Shown here: piece by piece, positions 1 to 7,517 of the stretch | How positions within the stretch are numbered: the first letter of the stretch is position 1 | How the letters are laid out: every line of letters begins with the position of its first letter | DNA from: Actinoplanes auranticolor | GTDB taxonomy: Bacteria; Actinomycetota; Actinomycetes; Mycobacteriales; Micromonosporaceae | Length of the DNA: 64,000 nt | Assembly: GCF_018332655.1 (NCBI RefSeq) | Contig: NZ_BOQL01000032.1 | Span: 1 to 64,000, forward strand | Direction: 5' to 3' | Position numbers and translations under genes: made by a program | The notes under the pieces: generated by a model | Databases searched by the model: none | What the model was told of the DNA's origin: nothing | The model's input: the letters and a program-made list of their open reading frames with translations, nothing else

Positions 1-96
1 TCGCAGAACCAGATACCGGAGGCCTCTTCAGTTATCGATCACCGCCACGCCGTGACTTCCACCGGCCAGCCCGACTTATGAAACGCGCCTTAGGCC

Positions 97-984
97 CTAG
101 TTGCGCTGGGCGCGGCCGCGTTTCCAGTAGCCCATGAAGGCGACCGAGGCGCGGTCCACACCCCGCTCGCCGACCAGGTGCCGGCGCAGCGCCACCACCG
201 TGCCCGCCTCACCGGCCAGCCACGCGTAGAAGGCGCCCGTCGCTTCCTCCGGCACGTCCCAGACGTCGTCCTCGGCGGCATCCACGGCGGCGGGCTTCCC
301 GTACGGCGCCGCGAGGTCCAGGTGGGCCCGGACCACCGGCTCCAGCCGCTGCCCGGCCTCGCGGACCAGCCAGGTGATGTCGGCCGGGCCGCCGATCGGC
401 AGGCGGTCGTCGCGCGAGGGCACCTCCAGGAACGCCGTCGCCGGGCGGTCCAGGCTCTCGAGGATGGCAGCGGCAGCCGGCAGCGCCGTCTCGTCGGCGG
501 CCAGGAGCAGCCGGGTGGCGCTCGCCGGCGGGCGCCAGGCGACGTCCGTGACCGGGTGGCCGTGCGTGGCGCCGACCATCACCACCTTGTCGCCGGGCCG
601 GGCCGCCGACGCCCAGCGCGACGCCGGGCCGCTGTCCCCGTGCAGCGCGAAGTCCACGTCCACCTCGAGGGCGCCCGGCCGGAACGCCCGCACCGTGTAG
701 ACGCGCAGCGGAGCCCAGGATTCCGGCGGACCGCAACGCCAGGCGGCCAGCCAGTCCGGGCGGCGGGCGAACTCCTCGTGATCGGCGTCCGGCGGCAGGA
801 GCAGCAGGTTGATGCGCTGGTCGAGCCCGTGGCCGGCGAACTCGGCCAGGGACTCACCGGTGAGCGTGACCCGCAGGAAGGTGGTGCTCAGCCGGACCGC
901 CCTAGCCACCCGCAGGGCGAACGGCCGGTAGGGCTCGGCGGCGGGGCGCAGGGTCGGTGCGGCGGCGCGCGATGTCGTCGTCAA
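97..984 (-). CDS. Siderophore-interacting FAD-binding reductase (SIP/ViuB family)
   Basis: 295 aa, the usual SIP length. SIP proteins are cytoplasmic flavoproteins that reduce ferric siderophores to release iron. Visible family marks: the FAD-binding RVYTVRAF stretch at about residues 94-101, DFALHGDSGPASRWA at 111-125 which contacts the flavin phosphates, the LLAADETALPA start of the NAD(P)H domain, and the C-terminal GYWKRGRA that ends most SIPs. The ATG at 984 lies about 38 nt from an IdeR/DmdR-like iron box, so iron repression is likely. It is transcribed away from the regulator at 1080. No siderophore synthesis or permease gene is adjacent. Family call is firm; the siderophore is unknown. 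Confidence 0.9.
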   Translation of the reverse strand: MTTTSRAAAPTLRPAAEPYRPFALRVARAVRLSTTFLRVTLTGESLAEFAGHGLDQRINLLLLPPDADHEEFARRPDWLAAWRCGPPESWAPLRVYTVRAFRPGALEVDVDFALHGDSGPASRWASAARPGDKVVMVGATHGHPVTDVAWRPPASATRLLLAADETALPAAAAILESLDRPATAFLEVPSRDDRLPIGGPADITWLVREAGQRLEPVVRAHLDLAAPYGKPAAVDAAEDDVWDVPEEATGAFYAWLAGEAGTVVALRRHLVGERGVDRASVAFMGYWKRGRAQRN

Positions 985-1021
985 AAGACCGGTCCGATCG
1001 GTACGGGGTCACCAGGAAAGC

Positions 1022-1040
1022 TAAGGCTACCCTTACCGCT
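1022..1040 (-). promoter_or_regulatory. Putative iron box (IdeR/DmdR-type)
   Basis: TAAGGCTACCCTTACCGCT matches 14 of 19 positions of the IdeR/DmdR consensus (TWAGGTTAGSCTWACCTWA), quoted from memory. Its place just upstream of a siderophore-interacting protein supports iron-dependent repression. Confidence 0.6.
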
Positions 1041-1047
1041 CTAACGT

Positions 1048-1067
1048 TATCAATATCGATACTGATA
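1048..1067. promoter_or_regulatory. 20-bp near-perfect palindrome, candidate operator
   Basis: The sequence TATCAATATC followed by GATACTGATA is a palindrome with 9 of 10 base pairs matching. It ends 12 nt before the ATG of the winged-helix regulator at 1080. It is AT-rich in a GC-rich genome and so stands out. The simplest reading is an autoregulatory site for that regulator, which would also control the downstream ABC exporter. Confidence 0.5.
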
Positions 1068-1079
1068 CCATTCGGCCTC

Positions 1080-1655
1080 ATGGAGATGCCGAGGGAACGC
1101 TGGGCCGACCTGGCACTGCACCCCGTGCGCATCCGCATCCTCCGCGCCGTCGCCGGCACCCGGTTGACGACGCACGACCTCGTGGCGCTGCTCCCGGACA
1201 TCCCGCACGCCACGCTCTACCGGCATCTCGCCACGCTGGTCAAAGCCGGCCTGATCGAGGTGGTGGAGCAACGCCGGATTCGCGGCGCCGTCGAACGGGT
1301 CTACGCCCTGCCCGCTCATGGCGCGACGTTGGACGCGGCGGCTCTCGCCACGGCGACGCCCGAGGACCACGCCCGGTACTTCACCGCATTCATGTCCAGC
1401 CTGCTTTCCGAGTTCTCCCGCTACCTCGCCCGCGAGCGGATCGACTTCGCCGCGGACGGGGCCGGATACCAGCAGATCGTGCTCCACCTGACCGACGCGG
1501 AGCTGGGGCAGTTCGCCGCCGACCTCAACCGGATCATCGGGCCCCTGCTCAGCCACGAGCCCGGCGACGGCAGGGTGCCCCGCCTGCTCGCCACCATCCT
1601 GCTGCCGGCCGAGCAGCCGACGCCACCGAAGCCGACCAACGAAGGGAGTGACTGA
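1080..1655 (+). CDS. Winged-helix (ArsR/PadR-like) transcriptional regulator
   Basis: 191 aa from the ATG at 1080. An upstream in-frame start at 957 would run through the palindrome and the iron box and adds a non-conserved leader, so it is rejected; the ATG at 1086 is also possible. The N-terminal 75 residues (ALHPVRIRILRAV, then LLPDIPHATLYRHLATLVKAGLI) are a winged HTH of the helix_turn_helix_5/ArsR kind; the rest is a helical effector or dimer domain (YFTAFMSSLLSEFSRYL). The stop overlaps the ABC ATPase start as TGATG, so regulator, ATPase and permease form one operon. It probably represses that exporter; the ligand is unknown. Confidence 0.8.
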   Translation: MEMPRERWADLALHPVRIRILRAVAGTRLTTHDLVALLPDIPHATLYRHLATLVKAGLIEVVEQRRIRGAVERVYALPAHGATLDAAALATATPEDHARYFTAFMSSLLSEFSRYLARERIDFAADGAGYQQIVLHLTDAELGQFAADLNRIIGPLLSHEPGDGRVPRLLATILLPAEQPTPPKPTNEGSD

Positions 1656-2587
1656 TGGCCTCAGTCACGGCAACCGACGACCGCCCGGCGATCGAGGTCT
1701 CCCACCTGACCAAGCGGTACGGCACGGTGACCGCCGTACGTGATCTGACCTTCACCGTCGAACCGGGTGTGGTCACCGGTTTCCTGGGTCCGAACGGCGC
1801 CGGCAAGACCACCACGATGCGCATGCTGACCGGCCTCGTCACGCCGACCTCCGGCACCGCCACCATCGCCGGCCGGCCGTACGGTCAGCTGCGCAACCCG
1901 TCGCGGACCGTCGGCGCGGTGTTCGACGCCAGCGCTTTCCACCCCGGCCACACCGCCCGGGACCACCTGCGCGTGTACGCCGCGATGGGCGGCTACCCGG
2001 ACAGCCGGGCCGATGACCTGCTCAGCCTGCTCGGCCTCACCGAGGCTGCCGACCGCCGCACCGGCACCTTCTCCACCGGCATGCGACAGCGGCTCAACCT
2101 CGCCACCGCGCTGCTCGGCGATCCGCGGGTCCTGCTGCTGGACGAGCCGAGCAACGGCCTCGACCCCGAAGGCATGCTGTGGCTGCGCGGGTTCCTGCGC
2201 CGGCTGGCCGGCGAGGGACGTACAGTCCTCGTCTCCAGCCACGTCCTCAGCGAGATCCAGCAGCTCGTGGACGACGTGGTGGTGATCCGGCGCGGTGAGC
2301 TCGTCGCCGCCGGGCCCTGGTCGCGGCTCGCCGGACCACCGGCGGTCCTGGTGCTCTCCCCGGACGCCGACCGGCTGGCCGCCGTCCTCCGGGGCAGCCG
2401 GCCGGACGGCGACCCGCCGCGGGTCGACGCCACCGGCGACGGCCGGCTGCGCGTCCATGGACTGGACGCAGCCGGCGTCGCCGACCTCGCCGCCGCGCAC
2501 CAGGTGCCGGTGCACGAACTGGTCACCGAGACCACCAGCCTCGAACAACTCTTCCTGCACCTGACCACCGAAAGGACGGCCAGCTGA
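1655..2587 (+). CDS. ABC transporter ATP-binding protein (DrrA/CcmA-like exporter)
   Basis: 310 aa. Walker A GPNGAGKT at residues 45-52, signature FSTGMRQRLNLA at about 138-149, Walker B VLLLDEPSNGLDP close behind, and a switch histidine in VSSHVLSEI. The C-terminal about 80 residues (VLVLSPDADRLAAVLRG onward) are the accessory domain usual for drug/lantibiotic exporter ATPases. Starts by TGATG overlap with the regulator and ends by TGATG overlap with the permease, so translation is coupled. Likely powers export of a toxic compound or peptide; substrate unknown. Confidence 0.9.
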   Translation: MASVTATDDRPAIEVSHLTKRYGTVTAVRDLTFTVEPGVVTGFLGPNGAGKTTTMRMLTGLVTPTSGTATIAGRPYGQLRNPSRTVGAVFDASAFHPGHTARDHLRVYAAMGGYPDSRADDLLSLLGLTEAADRRTGTFSTGMRQRLNLATALLGDPRVLLLDEPSNGLDPEGMLWLRGFLRRLAGEGRTVLVSSHVLSEIQQLVDDVVVIRRGELVAAGPWSRLAGPPAVLVLSPDADRLAAVLRGSRPDGDPPRVDATGDGRLRVHGLDAAGVADLAAAHQVPVHELVTETTSLEQLFLHLTTERTAS

Positions 2588-3384
2588 TGCACCACCTGAT
2601 CAAGGCCGAGTTCCGCCGGCTGTTCGCCACCCGCGTGGGGGCCGGACTGCTGCTGGCCGCAGTCCTGTTCGGCGGCGGGCTGATGGGCGCCATGGCCCTG
2701 GTCGGGCCGGAGAACTTCGATCCGCCCATGCCCGGCCTGGACACCGAGGCCGGCCTGCGCGCCATCCTCGGCATGCTGGGCTACACCGCGTTCGTGCCGG
2801 CTGCCGTCGGCGCACTCGCCGTCACGTCCGAGTACCGGCACCGCACCGCCGCCGTGACGTTCCTGTTCGCACCCCGCCGATGGCAGGTGCTCGTCGCCAA
2901 GCTGACCACCTACGGCGTCGCCGGGCTGGCCTACGGGCTGGTCCTCGCCGGCACTGCGGCCACGGCTCTGTTCACCGTCGCCGCCGTCCGTGGCATCTCG
3001 CTCGGCCTGCCGGCCGGTGATGTGCTCGCGCTGCTCGCGCGGATCGGCCTCGCCATGGTCGTCTACCTGCTGATCGGGGTCGGCGTGGGTGCCCTGCTCC
3101 GCAACCAGGTCGTGGCCGTGTGCGTCGTGATCGGCTATCTGTACCTGGGCGAGCCGCTGCTGATGATGATCCCCGGCGTCAATGCGCTCTACCCGGTCCT
3201 GCCCGGCGGGGCCACGGCCGCCCTCACCGACTTCACCTATCTCGCCGACGCCATGTCGCAGGAGGTCGGCAGCACCGCCGTCCGGCTGCTGCCACCGGCC
3301 GCCGGCGCGCTGCTGCTCACCGGGTACGCACTTGCGGCGTCCCTGATCGCCATCGTCCTCCCCATGCGCCGCGACATCACCTGA
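2587..3384 (+). CDS. ABC transporter permease (ABC-2 type)
   Basis: 265 aa integral membrane protein with about six hydrophobic segments (GAGLLLAAVLFGGGLMGAM, AFVPAAVGALAV, GLVLAGTAATALFTVAAV, IGLAMVVYLLIGVGVGALL, VVAVCVVIGYLYLG, GALLLTGYALAASLIAIVL). The short HRTAAVTFLFAPRRWQVL cytosolic segment after TM2 is typical of ABC-2 permeases paired with DrrA/CcmA-type ATPases. Last gene of the regulator-ATPase-permease operon. It converges on the next gene with a 32-nt gap; no strong terminator seen. Confidence 0.85.
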   Translation: MHHLIKAEFRRLFATRVGAGLLLAAVLFGGGLMGAMALVGPENFDPPMPGLDTEAGLRAILGMLGYTAFVPAAVGALAVTSEYRHRTAAVTFLFAPRRWQVLVAKLTTYGVAGLAYGLVLAGTAATALFTVAAVRGISLGLPAGDVLALLARIGLAMVVYLLIGVGVGALLRNQVVAVCVVIGYLYLGEPLLMMIPGVNALYPVLPGGATAALTDFTYLADAMSQEVGSTAVRLLPPAAGALLLTGYALAASLIAIVLPMRRDIT

Positions 3385-3416
3385 CCGCCGGCACCGCAGG
3401 AGAGGGCTGACGGGCC

Positions 3417-4418
3417 CTACGGATGGTTCCGCCCCGCGAACAGGGCCCGGGCCCGGGCGACCAGAGCCGGCGAGCCGCATTCCTGGGCCAGCTCCAGCCC
3501 GTCGCGCAGCACCCGGCGGGCCTGCGGCCGGCGGCGGGCCGCGTTCAGCAGAGCGCCGTGGTCGACCAGGGCCGTCGCCAGCTCGAAGCGCCGCGGCGTG
3601 CCCCGCAGCACCCGGATCGCCTCCTCGGCGGCGGCCATCCCCGCGGTGCCCGGCCGGACCTGGCCCTGGATCCGCAGGGCCCGGCCCAGGGCCGAGGCCA
3701 GCCCGTGCCGCCGGGTCAGCGTGACCTCCTCGGCGACGAGCCGCTCGGCCGCCTCCCGGGCGCCGAGTCCGACGAGGACGGACGCCGCCGCCGAGCGCCA
3801 CGGCAGCACGCCGGGATGGTCGGAACGCCGTACGGCCAGCCGCTCGCCGCACTTGTACAGGTCGGCCAGCCCTTCGCCGGGCCGCTCGGCCGCGGTGTGC
3901 AGCCGGCCGCGCACATAGCGCAACAGCAGGAACTCGGGATCGTCCGGCAGGTCGCCGTCCAGCCCGGCCGCGGTCAGCAGGCTGTCCGCCAGGGCGACGT
4001 CGCCGAGGTCGAGCAGGACCGCCAAGCGGCGGGACAGCACCAGCGAACCGGCCGGACCGGCCGGATCGGTGCCCGACACCGCGAGCAGTTCCGCCGACGC
4101 GTCGGCGTCGCGGGCGGCGTCGGCCAGCCGGCCCAGCCGCCGGGCCACCGAGCTGCGCTGTGAGTAGGCCATGGCGAGGCCGGCGGCCGAGCCGTGCCGG
4201 CCGGCCACGTCGATCGCGAGGGTGCAGCCGGAATGGGCCGCCGCGAGGTCGTCCGCGTCGGCGAGCCGGCGCAGGGCATGCAGATATCGCGGGAGGTCGT
4301 CCACGCCGACCGGCGGTGCCAGGGGCACCGGGCGGGTTGCCGGGGGAACGGCGTTGTCACCTGAGGTGATGTCCCGGCCGAGGTCCGCCAACCCCGGCCG
4401 TTCGTCACTGACGGTCAT
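3417..4418 (-). CDS. TPR-like protein resembling the C-terminal sensor of LuxR/MalT regulators, without an HTH
   Basis: 333 aa from the ATG at 4418; the open frame continues upstream to 4943 but only through the divergent kinase gene. The protein is a run of helical repeats (LHALRRLADADDLAAAHSGCTLAIDVAGRHG; LVLSRRLAVLLDLGDVALADSLL; LATALVDHGALLNAARRRPQARRVLRDGLELAQECG). Those repeats are the kind that normally precede the LuxR HTH in large ATP-dependent LuxR (LAL) regulators. Here the protein stops at LVARARALFAGRNHP, just where the HTH linker would begin, and no HTH lies downstream. Either a stand-alone TPR adaptor or the remainder of a truncated regulator. Alanine-rich, cytoplasmic. Confidence 0.7.
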   Translation of the reverse strand: MTVSDERPGLADLGRDITSGDNAVPPATRPVPLAPPVGVDDLPRYLHALRRLADADDLAAAHSGCTLAIDVAGRHGSAAGLAMAYSQRSSVARRLGRLADAARDADASAELLAVSGTDPAGPAGSLVLSRRLAVLLDLGDVALADSLLTAAGLDGDLPDDPEFLLLRYVRGRLHTAAERPGEGLADLYKCGERLAVRRSDHPGVLPWRSAAASVLVGLGAREAAERLVAEEVTLTRRHGLASALGRALRIQGQVRPGTAGMAAAEEAIRVLRGTPRRFELATALVDHGALLNAARRRPQARRVLRDGLELAQECGSPALVARARALFAGRNHP

Positions 4419-4521
4419 GCAAGCGTGTGTACCCTTCCGGGCGTCCGACCCACCATCGATCGGGCTTGGATCCTTCGTGGACCCCAAGGTTTTCCCAACC
4501 ACGAGAGATGCACAATGCGGC

Positions 4522-5472
4522 ATGCGCAGTCCGACCCAACGCAATCTCGACTTTTCCGCGATCGACGGTCTGCTCAGCGGAGTTTTCGGAGTGAATGTCA
4601 GTGATGTCGGGGAATTGTCCGGTGGCGGCTTCGCGGCCGTGTGGCGGGCCCGCCTGACCGACGGGCGCGACGTGGTGGTCAAGATCGGCCCCCCGCCCGG
4701 CGCCCGGCTGCTGCGGTACGAGCGTGACCTCATCGCGGCCGAGGCGGCGTACTTCCGTACCGTCCGCGCCGGGGCTCCGGGGGTGCCCGTACCGGAGGTG
4801 TTGCATGTCGCGGACGACTGGATCGTCACGACGATGCTGCCGGGCCGCAGCCTGAGCGAGCCGGCCGACGGCGGCGGGACATCCGGGACGGCAGGGGTAC
4901 GCGAGCAGCTCGGCACCGCGATCGCCGGCCTGCACCGGATCACCGGGCCGCACTTCGGCTACACCGGTGACCGGGCGGCCGGTGTGGACTGGCCCGCCGC
5001 GTACGGCGCGATCATCGCCGATCTGCTCGCCGACGCCGCCGACTGGGCGGTGCCGCTGCCACCGGGGATCGACGCGCTCGCCGCCCGGCACCACGCGAAC
5101 CTGGCCCGGGTCACCCGGCCCGCGTTGCTGCACTTCGATCTCTGGGACGGCAACGTGCTGGCCGCCGAAGGCCGGCTGACCGGGCTCGTCGACGGCGAAC
5201 GCTTCCTCTGGGGCGATCCGCTGCTGGACCTGGTGTCACCGGCGCTGTTCCACCGCATCGAGGAGGAGCCGGAGCATCCGTTCCTGCGCGGGTACACCGC
5301 CGCCACCGGCCTGGTGCTCGACGACGCGGCCCGGACCCGGCTCGCGCTGTACCGCGTCCACCTGTACACGCTGATGCTGGCCGAGGGCCCGAGCCGCGGC
5401 ATCCCGGTCGGCAGGGAACGGCACGACTACCTGACGGTGCTGCTCGAAGGGGAACTGCGCGACCTGAAGTGA
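4522..5472 (+). CDS. Aminoglycoside phosphotransferase (APH)-fold kinase
   Basis: 316 aa from the ATG at 4522; earlier in-frame starts overlap the divergent gene at 4418. N-lobe glycine-rich loop LSGGGFAAVWRARL and the ATP-anchoring Lys in VVVKIG (K54). Catalytic loop HFDLWDGN at residues 204-211 carries the Brenner HxDxxxxN pattern, and VDGERFLWGDPLLDL supplies the metal-binding Asp. The family phosphorylates small molecules: antibiotics, sugars, choline, fructosamines. Sequence alone does not give the substrate. A perfect 13-bp inverted repeat begins one base after the stop codon. Confidence 0.8.
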   Translation: MRSPTQRNLDFSAIDGLLSGVFGVNVSDVGELSGGGFAAVWRARLTDGRDVVVKIGPPPGARLLRYERDLIAAEAAYFRTVRAGAPGVPVPEVLHVADDWIVTTMLPGRSLSEPADGGGTSGTAGVREQLGTAIAGLHRITGPHFGYTGDRAAGVDWPAAYGAIIADLLADAADWAVPLPPGIDALAARHHANLARVTRPALLHFDLWDGNVLAAEGRLTGLVDGERFLWGDPLLDLVSPALFHRIEEEPEHPFLRGYTAATGLVLDDAARTRLALYRVHLYTLMLAEGPSRGIPVGRERHDYLTVLLEGELRDLK

Positions 5473-5514
5473 CGCAGATGCCAGGCTGAAGGCGTCGACG
5501 ACCTGGCATCTGCG
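5473..5514. repeat. Perfect 13-bp inverted repeat within the mod promoter
   Basis: CGCAGATGCCAGG at 5473-5485 is the exact reverse complement of CCTGGCATCTGCG at 5502-5514 (16-nt loop). The right arm fills the -35/-10 spacer of the predicted mod promoter, so it is well placed as an operator. It also starts right after the kinase stop codon and could serve as that gene's terminator, though no T-run follows. Confidence 0.65.
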
Positions 5515-5523
5515 GCCTAGGCT
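5495..5523 (+). promoter_or_regulatory. Predicted leaderless promoter of the mod operon
   Basis: TCGACG at 5495-5500, 17-nt spacer, TAGGCT at 5518-5523. The GTG start at 5531 lies 7 nt downstream of the -10, where transcription would begin, so the mRNA should be leaderless. It overlaps the right arm of the 13-bp inverted repeat. Confidence 0.55.
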
Positions 5524-5530
5524 GGCGGTC

Positions 5531-5929
5531 GTGACGACGTACCGGATCGGTGAGGCGGCCGAGCTGCTGGGCGTCAGCGTGGACACCGTGCGGCGCTGGA
5601 TCGACGCCGGCCGGCTGGCGGCCCGGCGGGACGCCCACGGGCACCGCACGGTCGCCGGCGCGGATCTGGCGGCGTTCGCGCGTTCGCTGGCCGACGAGCC
5701 CGGCACCGGATCCCGGCGCTCCTCGGCCCGCAACCGGCTGCGCGGCATCGTCACGGCGATCACCCGGGACGCGGTGATGGCCCAGGTCGACATCCAGGCC
5801 GGGCCGTTCCGGCTGGTGTCGCTGATGAGCCGGGAGGCCGTCGACGACCTGGGCCTGGAGGTCGGCTCTCCGGCGACCGCGGTGATCAAGTCCACGACCG
5901 TGGTCGTGGAAAGAGGGGATGACGCATGA
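5531..5929 (+). CDS. MerR-like HTH plus TOBE (molybdate-binding) regulator
   Basis: 132 aa. Residues 1-50 are an excisionase/MerR-type HTH (YRIGEAAELLGVSVDTVRRWIDAGRL, then HGHRTVAGADLAAF); residues 68-130 are a Mop/TOBE domain (ARNRLRGIVTAITRDAVMAQVDIQAG, VSLMSREAVDDLGLEVGSPATAVIKSTTVVV), which binds molybdate or tungstate oxyanion. This layout is the usual actinobacterial stand-in for ModE beside modABC. Its stop overlaps modA as ATGA. Likely senses molybdate and represses its own operon through the 5473-5514 inverted repeat (inference). Confidence 0.85.
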   Translation: MTTYRIGEAAELLGVSVDTVRRWIDAGRLAARRDAHGHRTVAGADLAAFARSLADEPGTGSRRSSARNRLRGIVTAITRDAVMAQVDIQAGPFRLVSLMSREAVDDLGLEVGSPATAVIKSTTVVVERGDDA

Positions 5930-6729
5930 GGGCACGACGACTGGCAGCAGTCGCGGTCGCCGCGCTCCTGGCCATGACGGGGTGCAGCTCCCCGGCCGCG
6001 GACGAGCCGATCGGTGGCGGCTCGTCCGGTCCGGCCGGTCCCGGCAGCGGCGCCGCCGGACCGGTGACGGTGCTGGCGGCGGCCTCGCTGACCGAGTCCT
6101 TCACCGCCATCGGTACGAGGTTCGAGCAGGTCAACCCGTCCGCCGAGGTGAGCTTCTCGTTCGGTGGCAGCGCCGGCCTGGCCCAGCAGATCATCGCGGG
6201 CGCCCCGGCCGACGTGTTCGCCGCGGCCAGCCCCACCACGATGAAGACGGTCACGGACGCGGGCGCCGCCACCGGCACCCCGGTCACCTTCGCGCGCAAC
6301 CAGCTCGTCATCGCGGTGCCCAAGGGCAACCCGAAGGGCCTCGCCACGCTCGCCGCCCTGGCCGGCTCCGGCATCAAGGTGGCCCTCTGCGCCGAGCAGG
6401 TGCCGTGCGGCACGGCCGCCGGGAAGGCGTTGTCCGCAGCCGGCGTACGCCTCACGCCGGTGACGCTGGAGCAGGACGTCAAGGCCGCGCTGGCCAAGGT
6501 GAAGCTCGGCGAGGTGGACGCGGCGCTGGTCTACCGCACGGACGCGAAGGCGGCCGCGGCTGACGTGGACGGCGTCGAGTTCCCCGAATCGGCCGGGGCG
6601 GTCAACGACTACCCGATCGTCGCGCTCGAGGACGGGCCCAACCCGGCCGGCGCCGCTGCCTTCCTCACCTTCATCCGCACCCCCGAGGCGCAGCGCATCC
6701 TCACCGACGCAGGGTTCCAGCAGCCCTGA
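5926..6729 (+). CDS. modA: Molybdate ABC transporter substrate-binding lipoprotein ModA
   Basis: 267 aa. Lipoprotein signal MRARRLAAVAVAALLAMTGC with lipobox Cys20, then a Ser/Gly-rich linker to the fold. Type 2 periplasmic-binding-protein features of ModA: VTVLAAASLTESFTAIG at the start of the fold, SFGGSAGLAQQI and GAPADVFAAAS (oxyanion-contacting loops), then VALCAEQVPCGTAAGKAL and DAALVYRTDA. Captures molybdate/tungstate outside the membrane and passes it to ModB. Starts 4 nt inside the regulator gene (ATGA). Confidence 0.93.
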   Translation: MRARRLAAVAVAALLAMTGCSSPAADEPIGGGSSGPAGPGSGAAGPVTVLAAASLTESFTAIGTRFEQVNPSAEVSFSFGGSAGLAQQIIAGAPADVFAAASPTTMKTVTDAGAATGTPVTFARNQLVIAVPKGNPKGLATLAALAGSGIKVALCAEQVPCGTAAGKALSAAGVRLTPVTLEQDVKAALAKVKLGEVDAALVYRTDAKAAAADVDGVEFPESAGAVNDYPIVALEDGPNPAGAAAFLTFIRTPEAQRILTDAGFQQP

Positions 6730-7517
6730 GCCGGTCACCGTCCCGAGCGCCGCTGGCCCTGGCGATCCCCGCGATCGCCGGGCTGGCGTTCCTCGTGCTG
6801 CCGCTGGCCGGGCTGCTGATCCGGGCGCCGTGGACGACCCTGCCGCAGCGGCTCACCGAGCCCGGCGTGCTGGCGGCGCTGCGGCTGTCCCTGCTCACCG
6901 CGACCCTGGCGACCGTGGTGTGCCTGCTGCTGGGCGTACCGCTGGCCTGGTTGCTGGCCCGGGCCCGGTTCCCCGGCCGCCGGCTGGTCCGCGCGCTGGT
7001 GACCGTGCCGCTGGTGCTGCCGCCGGTGGTCGGCGGCGTCGCACTGCTGCTGGTCTTCGGCCGGCGCGGGCTGGTCGGCGGGTGGCTGGACGCCACGTTC
7101 GGTTTCAGCCTGCCGTTCACCACCACCGGCGTGGTGGTGGCCGAGGCTTTCGTGGCGATGCCGTTCCTGGTCATCAGCGTCGAGGGGGCGTTGCGGGGGG
7201 CGGACCCGCGGTTCGAGGAGGCCGCGGCGACGCTGGGGGCGAGCCGGTGGACGGCGTTCCGGCGGGTCACGCTGCCGCTGATCGGGCCGGGCGTGGCGGC
7301 CGGGGCGGTGCTGTGCTGGGCGCGGGCGCTGGGTGAGTTCGGGGCCACCATCACCTTCGCCGGCAATTTTCCCGGGCGCACCCAGACCATGCCGCTGGCC
7401 GTTTATCTGGCCCTGGAACAGGATCTGGACGCGGCGATCGTGCTCAGCCTGGTGCTGCTCGTGGTCAGCGTGGTGATCCTGGCCGGGCTCCGCGACCGCT
7501 GGCTGGGGACCTCGTGA
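6726..7517 (+). CDS. modB: Molybdate ABC transporter permease ModB
   Basis: 263 aa if translation starts at CTG 6726, which overlaps the modA stop as CTGA. The first ATG/GTG in frame is GTG 6795, but starting there cuts through the first membrane helix (LALAIPAIAGLAFLVLPLAGLL). About five to six TM helices; the EAA motif is EEAAATLGASRWTAFRRVTLPLIGPGV and is followed by GALGEFGATITFAGNFPGRTQT-type sequence (split here as LGEFGATITFAGN), typical of ModB. Forms the membrane channel with ModC. The coupled CTGA and GTGA junctions favour the longer form, but CTG starts are rare. Confidence 0.88.
   Translation: MSRSPSRAPLALAIPAIAGLAFLVLPLAGLLIRAPWTTLPQRLTEPGVLAALRLSLLTATLATVVCLLLGVPLAWLLARARFPGRRLVRALVTVPLVLPPVVGGVALLLVFGRRGLVGGWLDATFGFSLPFTTTGVVVAEAFVAMPFLVISVEGALRGADPRFEEAAATLGASRWTAFRRVTLPLIGPGVAAGAVLCWARALGEFGATITFAGNFPGRTQTMPLAVYLALEQDLDAAIVLSLVLLVVSVVILAGLRDRWLGTS

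Noticed and set aside
1993..3852. Long minus-strand open frame (619 codons) opposite the ABC ATPase and permease
   Set aside because: Arg/Gly/Ala-rich with no family motif; GC-rich third-position bias produces such shadows opposite real genes.
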